From the NCBI RefSeq assembly GCF_009758125.1, contig NZ_WRXO01000001.1, positions 868,001-932,000 of the forward strand: a stretch of DNA of 64,000 nucleotides, read 5' to 3'. The translations under genes were made by a program, and so were the position numbers. Shown here one piece after another: positions 8,935 to 17,103 of the stretch (the stretch's first letter is position 1; each line of letters begins with the position of its first letter). The notes beneath the pieces are model-generated. The model saw nothing but the letters and a program-made list of their open reading frames with translations, was not told the DNA's origin and did not search any database. Source of the stretch: Chitinophaga oryziterrae (GTDB lineage Bacteria > Bacteroidota > Bacteroidia > Chitinophagales > Chitinophagaceae).

Positions 8935-8966
8935 AAAGGCTGAATATCAATTGATATTCAGCCTTT
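8935..8966 (-). repeat. 32-bp perfect palindrome across the cutC stop codon
   Basis: AAAGGCTGAATATCAA is followed with no spacer by its exact reverse complement. The cutC stop codon (8958-8960) lies inside it. On the minus strand only three Ts follow, so it is a weak intrinsic terminator at best; a cruciform or protein-binding site is possible. The 260 bp beyond it, up to nagB, hold no recognisable gene. Confidence 0.7.
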
Positions 8967-9707
8967 TGCCTGTTGGGCCAGTTCAAGAATGAGTTTTACG
9001 TCATCAACCTGTGTTAATGAGATGCCATATTCCGGTACGCCGGGGATACCACCCATGCTAACATGGGGGTTGCGATAGACCATTTTACTTTCCACATATG
9101 ATCTGGCGGTGGTGTGAAACTCGGTAGCGCCGGTTTCCTGTACCAACATTGTGATGTTGTTAGCCCTTACGCCGGATCCCGCCATAATGATAATACGTCC
9201 TTCCGCCAGTTGTACCAGTGTTTTCAGCAGCTCTGTGCCTTCAGGAGCGGTATTCCGCTGTCCGGAAGAGAGGATGCGTTCGCAGCCCGTACTGATGACA
9301 TCTTCCAGCGCCTGTATAGGATCTGCTGTCATGTCAAAGGCCCGGTGAAAGGTAACGCCCATAGGCCAGGCCTGCTCCACCAGTATTTTGGTCCTTTCGA
9401 CATCCACCTGTCCGTCTGCTGTAAGTAAACCGATCACTACGCCATTGCATCCCAGTTGTTTGCACATGGCGATATCTTTCTGCATGATGGCAAATTCAAG
9501 GTCGTCATACAGGAAGTCTCCCCCACGGGGGCGGATGATAGGGTAGATATCAATATCCACCTTTTCCCTGGCCAGCGCGATGGTTGCATAGCTGGGTGTG
9601 GTACCGCCTTCCAGCAGGTTATCACACAGTTCTATCCGTTTTGCGCCACCCTGTTGCGCCGCTATGCAGGACGCAACAGAGCTTGCGCATATTTCAAGTG
9701 TTATCAT
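8958..9707 (-). CDS. cutC: CutC family protein
   Basis: A 249-residue TIM-barrel protein of the CutC family, first linked to copper homeostasis in E. coli, although that role is disputed. Recognisable segments are LEICASSVASC at the N-terminus, RIELCDNLLEGGTTPS, IIRPRGGDFLYDD, VTFHRAFDM and IIIMAGSGVRANN. Length is normal. Its start overlaps the glycosylasparaginase stop by 4 bp, so the two are translationally coupled and share an operon with a kinase and a sugar permease. That context points to a role in sugar metabolism rather than metal handling; this is inference. Confidence 0.93.
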   Translation of the reverse strand: MITLEICASSVASCIAAQQGGAKRIELCDNLLEGGTTPSYATIALAREKVDIDIYPIIRPRGGDFLYDDLEFAIMQKDIAMCKQLGCNGVVIGLLTADGQVDVERTKILVEQAWPMGVTFHRAFDMTADPIQALEDVISTGCERILSSGQRNTAPEGTELLKTLVQLAEGRIIIMAGSGVRANNITMLVQETGATEFHTTARSYVESKMVYRNPHVSMGGIPGVPEYGISLTQVDDVKLILELAQQAKG

Positions 9708-10750
9708 CCGGGGAAGTAGCTTTTACCGTCTATCAGCACGTTGTTGGAATCGTTGGATAATACGGCATAGTTAAAGCCTTTCTGCAGGCAGTAAGCACCG
9801 TGTTGTCCTTTCTTATTCACTGCCAGGAAACCTACCTGTAAGCCTTTGGCCCTGGCAGGGTTCTTTTTCACGATACGGGTAACCGCTTCTTTACAGGCGT
9901 TTTCAGGAGAGTAACCCTGACGCATCAGTTCTACAACGAGGTGACTGCCTACAATGCGGATCACTTCTTCACCTACACCGGTGGAGGTAGCGGCGCCTAT
10001 TTCATTATCTACGTATAATCCTGCACCAATGATAGGGGAGTCTCCTACGCGGCCATGTAATTTAAACGCCATACCACTGGTGGTACAGGCGCCGGAAAGG
10101 TTACCTTCTGCGTCCATTGCCACCATGCCGATGGTATCGTGGTTGTACACATTACCCGGCAGTTTAAGCGGGTTAAAGGTGGTTTCCTTCTCTGCACCGT
10201 AGGAACTGTTCTCTATGTTCATTACGGGCTTGTATTCAGACTTTTTCAGCCATTCTCTCCAGGCCTTTTCAGATTCCGGTGTCAGCAGGTTTTCTTTTTT
10301 GAATCCCTGAGACAGTGCGAACTGCAAAGCGCCATCGCCTACCAGCATAACGTGTGGCGTTTTCTCCATCACCAGGCGGGCTACGGAGATCGCATGGGTA
10401 ATGTGTTCCAGGGCAGCTACAGAGCCGCAGTTACCCAGTTCGTCCATAATACAGGCATCCAGTGTAACACGACCGTCACGGTCGGGGAAACCACTGTACC
10501 CTACGGTATGGTTGTTAGGGTCTGCTTCCGGTACTTTCACCCCGGCTTCCACTGCATCCAGTGCACGGCCGCCGTTCTTCAGGATCTCCCAGGCAGCAAG
10601 GTTGGCAGCACGGCCAAAGTCCCACGTAGAGAGGACCATTGGTTTGGCTTTGGTTGGCTTTACATATGGAGCAGCTTTGCTAACGCCATCTAAAGATAAA
10701 GCAGCGGCACTGAGGGCCGCTGCTTTTAAAAAATGTCTGCGATCTTGCAT
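9704..10750 (-). CDS. N4-(beta-N-acetylglucosaminyl)-L-asparaginase
   Basis: Glycosylasparaginase cleaves the GlcNAc-Asn bond left after proteolysis of N-glycoproteins, giving aspartate and an amino sugar. The 348-residue protein is an Ntn hydrolase that self-cleaves before a threonine; HDTIG places that residue at Thr206. The substrate-binding segments GACTTSGMA and GRVGDSPIIGAG match the characterised Elizabethkingia enzyme. The N-terminus has a twin-arginine-like signal (DRRHFLKAAALSAAALS), so it probably acts in the periplasm. It lies 20 bp after the ROK kinase gene and overlaps cutC by 4 bp. Confidence 0.93.
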   Translation of the reverse strand: MQDRRHFLKAAALSAAALSLDGVSKAAPYVKPTKAKPMVLSTWDFGRAANLAAWEILKNGGRALDAVEAGVKVPEADPNNHTVGYSGFPDRDGRVTLDACIMDELGNCGSVAALEHITHAISVARLVMEKTPHVMLVGDGALQFALSQGFKKENLLTPESEKAWREWLKKSEYKPVMNIENSSYGAEKETTFNPLKLPGNVYNHDTIGMVAMDAEGNLSGACTTSGMAFKLHGRVGDSPIIGAGLYVDNEIGAATSTGVGEEVIRIVGSHLVVELMRQGYSPENACKEAVTRIVKKNPARAKGLQVGFLAVNKKGQHGAYCLQKGFNYAVLSNDSNNVLIDGKSYFPG

Positions 10751-10769
10751 AATTTTTTTATTTATGATT

Positions 10770-11735
10770 TTAGTCTTTCATCTCCCATGCGAGGGCGCTG
10801 GCGCCTAAGATGGCGGCATCGCTTTCCTGCAGTTCGGAGAAGACCAGTTTTACCTTATTCTGGAAGATCGGAAGCAGGTTTTTTTCCATATGTTCACGTA
10901 CCGGCTTCATGATCAGGTCGCCGGCCTTTGTAAGACCACCGAACAGCACGATTGCTTCAGGACTGGAGAACATAACGAAGTTGGCCAGGGCTTCACCCAG
11001 GATCTTACCGGTAAATTCATATACTTCCATGGCCAGCGGATCGCCTTTCATGGCAGCCTCATATATTACTTTGGAGTTGATATCTTCCTTCGCGTATTCG
11101 CGCAGGATACTTTTGGTATCAGGGCGGGCTTCCAGGAATTCGTATGCTGTGTTGGTAACACCGGTAGCGGAAGCGTATGCTTCCAGGGAACCGTGTGCGC
11201 CGGTGCCGGTGTGCAGACGACCTCCGGGGATCACGATACAGTGACCCAGTTCACCTGCAAAACCGTCATGTCCGTAAATCAGCTGACCATTCGCAACGAT
11301 ACCGCTACCTACGCCTGTACCCAGGGTGATAACAATAAAGTCTCTCATGCTTCTTGCTGCGCCGTACATGAATTCACCCAATGCAGCAGCATTGGCGTCG
11401 TTGGTAAGAATAGCCGGTACGCCAAATTTGGCTTCCAGCAATTTTGCCAGGGGAACAACCCCTTTCCAGCGAAGGTTAGGAGCATATTCAATGTTACCTG
11501 TATAAAAGTTACCGTTAGGCGCGCCTACGCCGATACCTCTGATGTTTTCAATACCACCTACCTGGTTGATCAGTACGGAAAGATGTCCGTGTAATTCGTC
11601 CAGGAAAGCATCTACTTCTTCATGCTGGTTTGTCAACATACGCCCATCACACAGAATGTTACCTCTGCGATCTACTATGCCGAACTTCGTATTGGTGCCT
11701 CCTATATCAATGCCCACCGCTAATTGCTGACTCAT
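10770..11735 (-). CDS. ROK family sugar kinase lacking the zinc cysteines
   Basis: A sugar kinase of the ROK (glucokinase/GlcNAc kinase) family with the ATP loop DIGGTNTK, the sugar-binding LTNDANAAALGE and GTGVGSGIV, and ELGH followed by LEAYASATG. ROK enzymes normally carry CxCGxxGC between these last two; here the segment is TGTGAHGS, so all three cysteines are replaced. The ATG at 11735 (MSQQLAVGIDIGG) is preferred to 11741. It overlaps the permease gene by 29 bp. Its place between a permease and glycosylasparaginase suggests GlcNAc or glucose as substrate. Confidence 0.88.
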   Translation of the reverse strand: MSQQLAVGIDIGGTNTKFGIVDRRGNILCDGRMLTNQHEEVDAFLDELHGHLSVLINQVGGIENIRGIGVGAPNGNFYTGNIEYAPNLRWKGVVPLAKLLEAKFGVPAILTNDANAAALGEFMYGAARSMRDFIVITLGTGVGSGIVANGQLIYGHDGFAGELGHCIVIPGGRLHTGTGAHGSLEAYASATGVTNTAYEFLEARPDTKSILREYAKEDINSKVIYEAAMKGDPLAMEVYEFTGKILGEALANFVMFSSPEAIVLFGGLTKAGDLIMKPVREHMEKNLLPIFQNKVKLVFSELQESDAAILGASALAWEMKD

Positions 11736-13338
11736 AATCAATGCCCTGTGATTTTAATATGTTTTTGACTCTAAATGCAAAGAATGCCAGGTACGCAAAG
11801 CATACGACCGGTATTATATAAGAATGGTGAATTCCTATGAAAGGAATATCTGCCAGACCGCCCTGTACGGGAGGAATGAGAGAGCCACCGAGGATCATAA
11901 GAATAAGGAAAGAAGATCCCTGGCTGGTATATTTGCCTAAACCTGCGATGGATAATGCGAAAATGCAGGACCACATTACAGAGCAGAATAAACCACCACT
12001 GATAAAAGCAAAAATCGAAACAGAACCGGTAGACAATAAACCGGTTACCATTGCCAATATACCTAACAGCGCAAATATCATTAATGTTTTAGCTGGTTTA
12101 TCCTGACCGGCAAAGAAGCCGATGATCTGGACAACCAATACGCCGGCATAAGGATATAACACACTTACATCAGTCCCTTTCAGTGAGTTTGCCCCCAATA
12201 CTACCCCATAAGCCACGAATGGTACTATAACGGAGAGCAGTTTGTTGGTTCTTTTTGAAAAGTTGAATACGGTGATAGCACCTGTCCAGCGGCCCACCAT
12301 CATACTTCCCCAGAAGAGGGAAACATAAGGGTCGATCTCTGATTCAGACAGACCTGATGGTGTAAGATAACCGGGATGTTTCAGCAGGGCGCCCATGTTA
12401 CTGGCAATGGTCACTTCCACGCCTACATATACAAAGATGGCGATCATGCCGAGTACCAGCTGCGGATACTTCATAGCGCCCCAGCCCTCGCTGTTCTTCT
12501 GTGAAGTGAGCTTTGCATAGAACAGGATACCGAGGATACCTACAATACCGGTGATAAAGAATGGCAGTTCCTGGTGCAGACCGATACCTACCAGGATCAG
12601 GATGAACATAGCTGATATAGCTGTGAGGGCACCGCTGGCTTTGGAAGAGGTTTCGAAAGGTTCGTCGGAAGTTTCTTTAGGCATTTTAGAGAACCAGAAG
12701 ATCACTGCAGCGATGAGGAACAGTACGATCAGCAGTATATACAGACTGTTGATCTTGCTGATGTCTGTGTGTGCAGCATCACTGGCATTCTTGGCGCTGC
12801 CAAAAAGCAGGATACTTACTACCAGCGGACCGATAGTTGTACCGAAAGAGTTGATACCACCCGCCAGGTTGAGGCGGTGTGTACCTTTTGCCGGATCTCC
12901 CAATAAGATGGCGAAAGGGTTTGCAGCGGTTTGCTGCAGGGAAAAGCCCAGTGCTACAATAAAGAAGGCTCCTAAAATAAGATAGAAGGCATACGTGGTA
13001 TTGGCCATGCCGTTACCGATATTCACTGCTGCGATTAACGCAACTGCACCTACCACCGAAATGAGCAGGCCGTAAATAATTCCTTTCTGGTAGCCGATCT
13101 TGTTTAAAATGTCTACGCCACGTATTGCTGAGAAAAGATACAGCAGTAACGAGCCGATAAAGTAAGCGCCATAGAATGAGAAGTCGATCAACTGGGATTC
13201 CAGCTGATTCAAATGAAAGTGGGCCTTACAGAAGGGGATGAAAATGCTGTTGGAAGCAGCAACAAATCCCCAGAAAAAAAATACAAGTATCAGTACAAAG
13301 AAAGAAGGATGTGTACTTTGCTTTGTTTGTTGAGCCAT
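11707..13338 (-). CDS. Sugar MFS permease, FHS family, extended form
   Basis: A 543-residue inner-membrane transporter of the fucose/glucose/galactose:H+ symporter (FHS) family, first gene of the salvage operon. The N-half holds FFFWGFVAASNSIFIPF and LQQTAANPFAILLGDP; the C-half holds YVGVEVTIASNMG. Usual FHS proteins have about 420-440 residues. The extra length is largely an insertion of about two hydrophobic segments (around residues 230-275, GALTAISAMFILILVG) between the halves, which suggests 14 rather than 12 helices. Substrate is probably an amino sugar or hexose by context. It is divergent from a second, shorter FHS permease. Confidence 0.87.
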   Translation of the reverse strand: MAQQTKQSTHPSFFVLILVFFFWGFVAASNSIFIPFCKAHFHLNQLESQLIDFSFYGAYFIGSLLLYLFSAIRGVDILNKIGYQKGIIYGLLISVVGAVALIAAVNIGNGMANTTYAFYLILGAFFIVALGFSLQQTAANPFAILLGDPAKGTHRLNLAGGINSFGTTIGPLVVSILLFGSAKNASDAAHTDISKINSLYILLIVLFLIAAVIFWFSKMPKETSDEPFETSSKASGALTAISAMFILILVGIGLHQELPFFITGIVGILGILFYAKLTSQKNSEGWGAMKYPQLVLGMIAIFVYVGVEVTIASNMGALLKHPGYLTPSGLSESEIDPYVSLFWGSMMVGRWTGAITVFNFSKRTNKLLSVIVPFVAYGVVLGANSLKGTDVSVLYPYAGVLVVQIIGFFAGQDKPAKTLMIFALLGILAMVTGLLSTGSVSIFAFISGGLFCSVMWSCIFALSIAGLGKYTSQGSSFLILMILGGSLIPPVQGGLADIPFIGIHHSYIIPVVCFAYLAFFAFRVKNILKSQGIDYESAISGGH

Positions 13339-13665
13339 AAACGTGTTAAATTACTGTAATTTTTGCGTGTTAAATGTATAAATTATTTTTCGACAATTCC
13401 TAAATTTTCAAATAATTATTGAGTATTTTTCTGATGCAAAAACGTTTTAGCTAATATGTTGTAAAATTTCTATCTAAACCAAATGAAATTTGATTAAATC
13501 CTAAAATGGCATTCTTAAGGTGTACTTTTTGAGCTATTTACCATATAAAATTAGCATCTGTCTATTATTAAGTGTTAGTTGATCGTTAATCATTATGAAA
13601 TGCGGAATTTGTTGAGTATGTTCGCAAGTATCAATCAAATCAGTAAAAAACATTAAAGCAGCAGT
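13339..13665. other. Divergent promoter region between two sugar permeases
   Basis: A 327-bp AT-rich spacer between divergent permease genes. It must hold both promoters, but I find no convincing TAnnTTTG box on either strand, no gene and no strong hairpin. Confidence 0.5.
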
Positions 13666-14958
13666 ATGACAAACACCGCGTCATCGTCACTTGCCATCCC
13701 TAAGCAGGCCAGTTTCGTGCAGTCCATGAGTATTCTTGGTATCCTTTATTTTTTGATGGGATTTATTACGTGGGTGAACGGGACAATGATCCAGTTTCTG
13801 AAAATAGCTTGTGAGCTGAGCACTTCTCAGGCTTTGCTGGTTACACTGGCGTTTTTTGTTGCCTATTTTGTTTTCGGTTTACCGGCGTCTGTGGTAATTA
13901 ATAAAACAGGTTATAAAGCAGGTATGGCATGGAGCCTTGCAATAGTTGCTATTGGATGCCTGATTTTTATTCCTGCTGCTAACAGCCGCAGTTATGGTCT
14001 GTTTCTTACCGGTTTTTTCGTACAGTGTGCCGGTTTGGCATTACTGCAAACAGCTTCTAATCCTTACGCCAGTATAATTGGTCCTATAGAAAGTGCTGCA
14101 AAGCGTATTAGTATTCTTGGTATCTGTAATAAAATTGCCGGGGCTATCAGCCCTTATGTAATAGGTTCTATTGTATTGAAAAATGCAACTGCACTGGAAA
14201 CTCAGATAGACAAAACTACAGATCTGGCAGAGAAAACGGTATTGCTGAATAATCTTGCTTCAAGAGTAATTATGCCTTACCTGGTATTGGCTATTGTTCT
14301 TATTATTATCGCTTTCCTGATCAACCGTTCTTCGCTTCCTGAAATAGATACAACTGAAGAGCCGGCGGAAACAGGTGCTGCTGTTACTACTAAACGTACC
14401 AGCATTTTCCAGTTTCCTTATCTTCTGTTGGGTGTACTTTGTATCTTCATGTATGTAGGTGTTGAAGTAATGGCTGGAGACATTATTGGTATCTACGGTA
14501 AATCACTGGGTATGAGCCTGGATAAAACAAAGTACTTTACTTCATTTACACTGGTCGCAATGCTGGTAGGTTATGTAATAGGCATCGTCACTATTCCTAA
14601 ATATATTTCTCAGGAAAAAAGTTTAAGGATTTGTGCGATACTCGGCCTTCTCTTTACTACCGGTGCATTTCTTACAACAGGTAACACAGCTATTACTTTT
14701 ATCGCTTTATTAGGATTGGCAAACTCCCTGATGTGGCCTGCTATCTTCCCACTTGCTATTTCCAAACTGGGACGTTTTACCAAGATCGGTTCTGCCATGC
14801 TGGTAATGGGTATCGTAGGTGGTGGTGTTCTTCCTCAGATCTATGGTGCACTGGCAAATCACATTAACTTCACACATGCGTTCTTTTATTGTATGATCCC
14901 CGGTTATATTTATATCCTGTATTATGCTATGGCAGGTCATAAAGTAGGGTTACGATAA
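13666..14958 (+). CDS. Sugar MFS permease, FHS family
   Basis: A 430-residue proton-linked sugar permease related to FucP and the Bacteroides/Brucella glucose-galactose transporter. The first helix region ILYFLMGFITWVNG, the LLQTASNPYASIIGP segment and the second-half VGVEVMAGD are family hallmarks. Length is normal, with about 12 hydrophobic segments. It is a single gene closed by a terminator, divergent from the longer permease of the salvage operon. The substrate cannot be read from the sequence; fucose, hexose or GlcNAc are all possible. Confidence 0.9.
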   Translation: MTNTASSSLAIPKQASFVQSMSILGILYFLMGFITWVNGTMIQFLKIACELSTSQALLVTLAFFVAYFVFGLPASVVINKTGYKAGMAWSLAIVAIGCLIFIPAANSRSYGLFLTGFFVQCAGLALLQTASNPYASIIGPIESAAKRISILGICNKIAGAISPYVIGSIVLKNATALETQIDKTTDLAEKTVLLNNLASRVIMPYLVLAIVLIIIAFLINRSSLPEIDTTEEPAETGAAVTTKRTSIFQFPYLLLGVLCIFMYVGVEVMAGDIIGIYGKSLGMSLDKTKYFTSFTLVAMLVGYVIGIVTIPKYISQEKSLRICAILGLLFTTGAFLTTGNTAITFIALLGLANSLMWPAIFPLAISKLGRFTKIGSAMLVMGIVGGGVLPQIYGALANHINFTHAFFYCMIPGYIYILYYAMAGHKVGLR

Positions 14959-14982
14959 TCTTAAATATCTTATTATACTTAA

Positions 14983-15018
14983 GAGGGGCTTTTCACCAGA
15001 AGAGCCCCTCCTTTTTTT
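14983..15018 (+). terminator. Intrinsic terminator of the FHS permease gene
   Basis: GAGGGGCT (14983-14990) pairs with AGCCCCTC (15003-15010) and is followed by a run of seven Ts, 25 bp after the stop codon. Confidence 0.85.
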
Positions 15019-15082
15019 ATATACTTAAACTGATAATAACCTCTATACAAGCCCCTCTAAATAAGGTGAGATTGTATGGGAC

Positions 15083-15098
15083 TTATAGGGGGCTTATA
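15083..15098. repeat. Short copy of the 11-bp phased TTATA/GGGG repeat
   Basis: TTATAGGGGGC is followed by TTATA, so two TTATA elements start exactly 11 bp apart with a G-run between. The same spacing is seen six times at 55385-55446. It lies between two convergent genes and their terminators. Confidence 0.45.
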
Positions 15099-15139
15099 CC
15101 TTTTTAAGAGCAGGATCTCAGTACCTTATGCCATACATT

Positions 15140-15178
15140 AAAAAGGGGCTACCTCATATACTGAGATAGCCCCTTTTT
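15140..15178 (-). terminator. Intrinsic terminator of the GH109-type gene
   Basis: GGGGCTA (15045-style stem at 15145-15151) pairs with TAGCCCC (15167-15173), with an inner CTC/GAG pair. Reading on the minus strand the stem ends in a T-run. A-runs on both sides make it usable in either direction. Confidence 0.82.
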
Positions 15179-15195
15179 TATACATTGATAAAATA

Positions 15196-16590
15196 TTAAT
15201 ACTGGTCGTCCAGCGCAAAGATCGGCTTTCTGTTCATCCAGCGGCCACGGGTAAAGTCCGGGATGTACTGCACATTACCGCCTTCGGCTACAGATTGTTC
15301 ACTGAGTGGGGTGATGGCGTACCAGGTAGCAAGGTCATATACATCCAGTGCATATGGTGCTCCCCGTTTTACGCTTTCAATAAATGAATTCATCACGTAC
15401 CAGTCCATACCGCCGTGCCCTGCACCTGCAGCGCTTGCTGTAAAGCGTTTCCACAGCGGATGGTCGTATTTCTCCATATAGCTGCCGGCAGTTTTTTCAT
15501 CGCCTGCTTTTTCCCATTCATCATAAGGACTTTTTCCTTCTACATAAACGGATGCTTTATCGTCCATCCAAAGTCCATTAGTCCCCTGTACGCGGAAATT
15601 TAGTGAATAAGGGCGGGGAGAGTTAGTATCATGAGACAGCATAATGGTTTCGCCATTGTTGGTGCGAATCAGTGTGGTGACGATATCGCCCAGTTTGAAC
15701 TCCACTTTTGCGTTTGGATGGTCTGCTCCACCTTTCTCAACGATGTATTTGTGTAATCCGCGTGCTTTGGTAGCTACGGATGTAAGTGACAGCAGGCGGT
15801 TGCCCCTGTTGATGTTGATCATGTTGGAAACGGGTCCCAGGCCATGAGTAGGGTAGAGGTCGCCATTGCGGTGTACGCTGTGATTGGTCCTCCATTTGGC
15901 TTCGGAGATGCCTTTGTCGCCAAATTCCACGCCACCACCGGAAATCTGTTTCCCGTTATTGAATTTAATAGGGCGAAGATCGTGCTGATAACCGCCCTGT
16001 AAGTGGGTGATTTCTCCGAATAAGCCCTGGCGGACCATGTTCAGCACTGCCATCACATCCCGGCGGTAACAAACGTTTTCCATACCAAAGAGGGGAATGC
16101 CTGTGTCCTCACTGGTGTTTACGAGGTTCCAGCATTCCTGTACATCTGATGCGCCGCATACTTCCACGGCAGGTGTTTTACCCGCTTTCATAGCGGCAAC
16201 GGCCTGGATGGTATGCCATTCCCAGGGGGTAGCAATGATGACAGCATCAATGTCATCTCTTTTTAACAGGTTGTAAAAATCTTCCGGACCGTTGGTATAT
16301 TCTGCCACTTTTCTTTTGCCGCCGTAGATCTTTGTGATCAGTTCGCGGCATTGAGGAATAGCGAAGTTTACGTCGGGGTCCGCGATGGCAACAACGTCTA
16401 CATCATCCCGATGCAGGCAGAGGCTGAGATGACCCTGGCCACGGGCGCCTACCCCGATAAGGCCTACTCTTACCTTTTCTTTTTTGACATTAGCGAATAG
16501 CCGGGCCGGCGTGTTCAGGAGCGAAAGTCCTACACCTGCGGCCACAGTGGTTTTGAGAAAGTTTCTCCTGTGTAATTGCTGCTTTTTCAT
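15196..16590 (-). CDS. GH109-type glycosidase (alpha-N-acetylgalactosaminidase-like)
   Basis: A 464-residue exported protein with a twin-arginine signal (HRRNFLKTTVAAG) and an NAD-binding Rossmann fold (GLIGVGARGQGH) of the Gfo/Idh/MocA superfamily. Long stretches match family GH109, whose founding member from Elizabethkingia removes terminal alpha-GalNAc through an NAD-dependent mechanism: NGDLYPTHGLGPV, GGVEFGDKG and LDVYDLATW. The EKP lysine motif of ordinary dehydrogenases is replaced by VEVCGAS, as expected for this group. It sits beside the glycan-salvage block but reads alone, with a terminator and about 280 bp of AT-rich upstream sequence. Confidence 0.88.
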   Translation of the reverse strand: MKKQQLHRRNFLKTTVAAGVGLSLLNTPARLFANVKKEKVRVGLIGVGARGQGHLSLCLHRDDVDVVAIADPDVNFAIPQCRELITKIYGGKRKVAEYTNGPEDFYNLLKRDDIDAVIIATPWEWHTIQAVAAMKAGKTPAVEVCGASDVQECWNLVNTSEDTGIPLFGMENVCYRRDVMAVLNMVRQGLFGEITHLQGGYQHDLRPIKFNNGKQISGGGVEFGDKGISEAKWRTNHSVHRNGDLYPTHGLGPVSNMININRGNRLLSLTSVATKARGLHKYIVEKGGADHPNAKVEFKLGDIVTTLIRTNNGETIMLSHDTNSPRPYSLNFRVQGTNGLWMDDKASVYVEGKSPYDEWEKAGDEKTAGSYMEKYDHPLWKRFTASAAGAGHGGMDWYVMNSFIESVKRGAPYALDVYDLATWYAITPLSEQSVAEGGNVQYIPDFTRGRWMNRKPIFALDDQY

Positions 16591-16874
16591 GCTTTGTTTG
16601 GTTTACTCCTGCCGATAACGTGATTGCTGGTGGTGTATGAGTAGCTGGTGTTTAAAAATAGAGAATTAGATTGTTCTTTTATAATGATTTCTGCAAAAAG
16701 TGATGGAAGGCCGGATACTCATTTGAGGGTCTCCGTTGGGCTGGTAGTGAGCCTTTCATATTTAAGTCATTGATAATGAATACTATTCAATATTTGGCCC
16801 ATAATTTGCAAATAGGTGATTATAATTTAACGTATCGTCTTAATTTTTTTCAGCGTTATAAAAAAATAATATTA
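16591..16874. other. AT-rich spacer upstream of the arginine operon
   Basis: About 280 bp between the divergent GH109-type gene and the arginine promoter. I see no gene, no strong hairpin and no clear promoter for the minus-strand gene. Confidence 0.4.
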
Positions 16875-16882
16875 TAACTTTG
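16875..16882 (+). promoter_or_regulatory. Bacteroidota -7 box of the arginine operon
   Basis: TAACTTTG fits TAnnTTTG exactly. Transcription would start near 16889, leaving about 215 nt of untranslated leader before the first gene. No TTTG box is seen 19 bp upstream. Confidence 0.6.
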
Positions 16883-16918
16883 CGTTTGAATTTAATTTAG
16901 ACAGTTTTTAACAATTTA

Positions 16919-16984
16919 ATGTTGAACAGAAGTTGGAAAACTTTTCAAATCATACTAACGTTTCCGCTTATCATCCTTCCTTAA
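16919..16984 (+). CDS. Possible 21-residue leader peptide of the arginine operon
   Basis: An ATG at 16919 opens a 21-codon frame (MLNRSWKTFQ, then a hydrophobic half rich in Ile, Leu, Phe and Pro). It ends with TAA at 16982-16984, in the loop of a leader hairpin. It contains a single Arg codon, so it is not a classic arginine attenuator peptide. A short frame like this may be chance. Confidence 0.2.
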   Translation: MLNRSWKTFQIILTFPLIILP

Positions 16985-17101
16985 CGGAAGGTGTGTACTC
17001 TGTTGCCTTCAACGTCTGTAGATTCCTTTCCCGACGACCTCGTATTTGATAGTGTCCGCTTACAAAATGCACGCTATCGCACCGTGATACTCCTTTATCA
17101 C
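16921..17101 (+). promoter_or_regulatory. Structured 5' leader of the arginine operon
   Basis: Four helices can be drawn. First, GTTGAACAGA (16921-16930) pairs with 16999-17013 across a 4-nt bulge. Inside it, CCTTCC/GGAAGG (16975-16991) forms a hairpin. Next, GATAGTGT (17048-17055) pairs with ACGCTATC (17071-17078). Last, GTGATA (17084-17089) pairs with TATCAC (17096-17101). The last hairpin ends 2 nt before the first start codon and its loop is CTCCTT. The leader matches no riboswitch class I know; regulation of the operon at translation or transcription is inference. Confidence 0.45.
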
Positions 17102-17103
17102 AT

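Noticed and set aside
16919..16984. Classic arginine attenuator peptide
   Set aside because: Only one Arg codon is present, so ribosome stalling on arginine is unlikely; kept only as a weak candidate frame.
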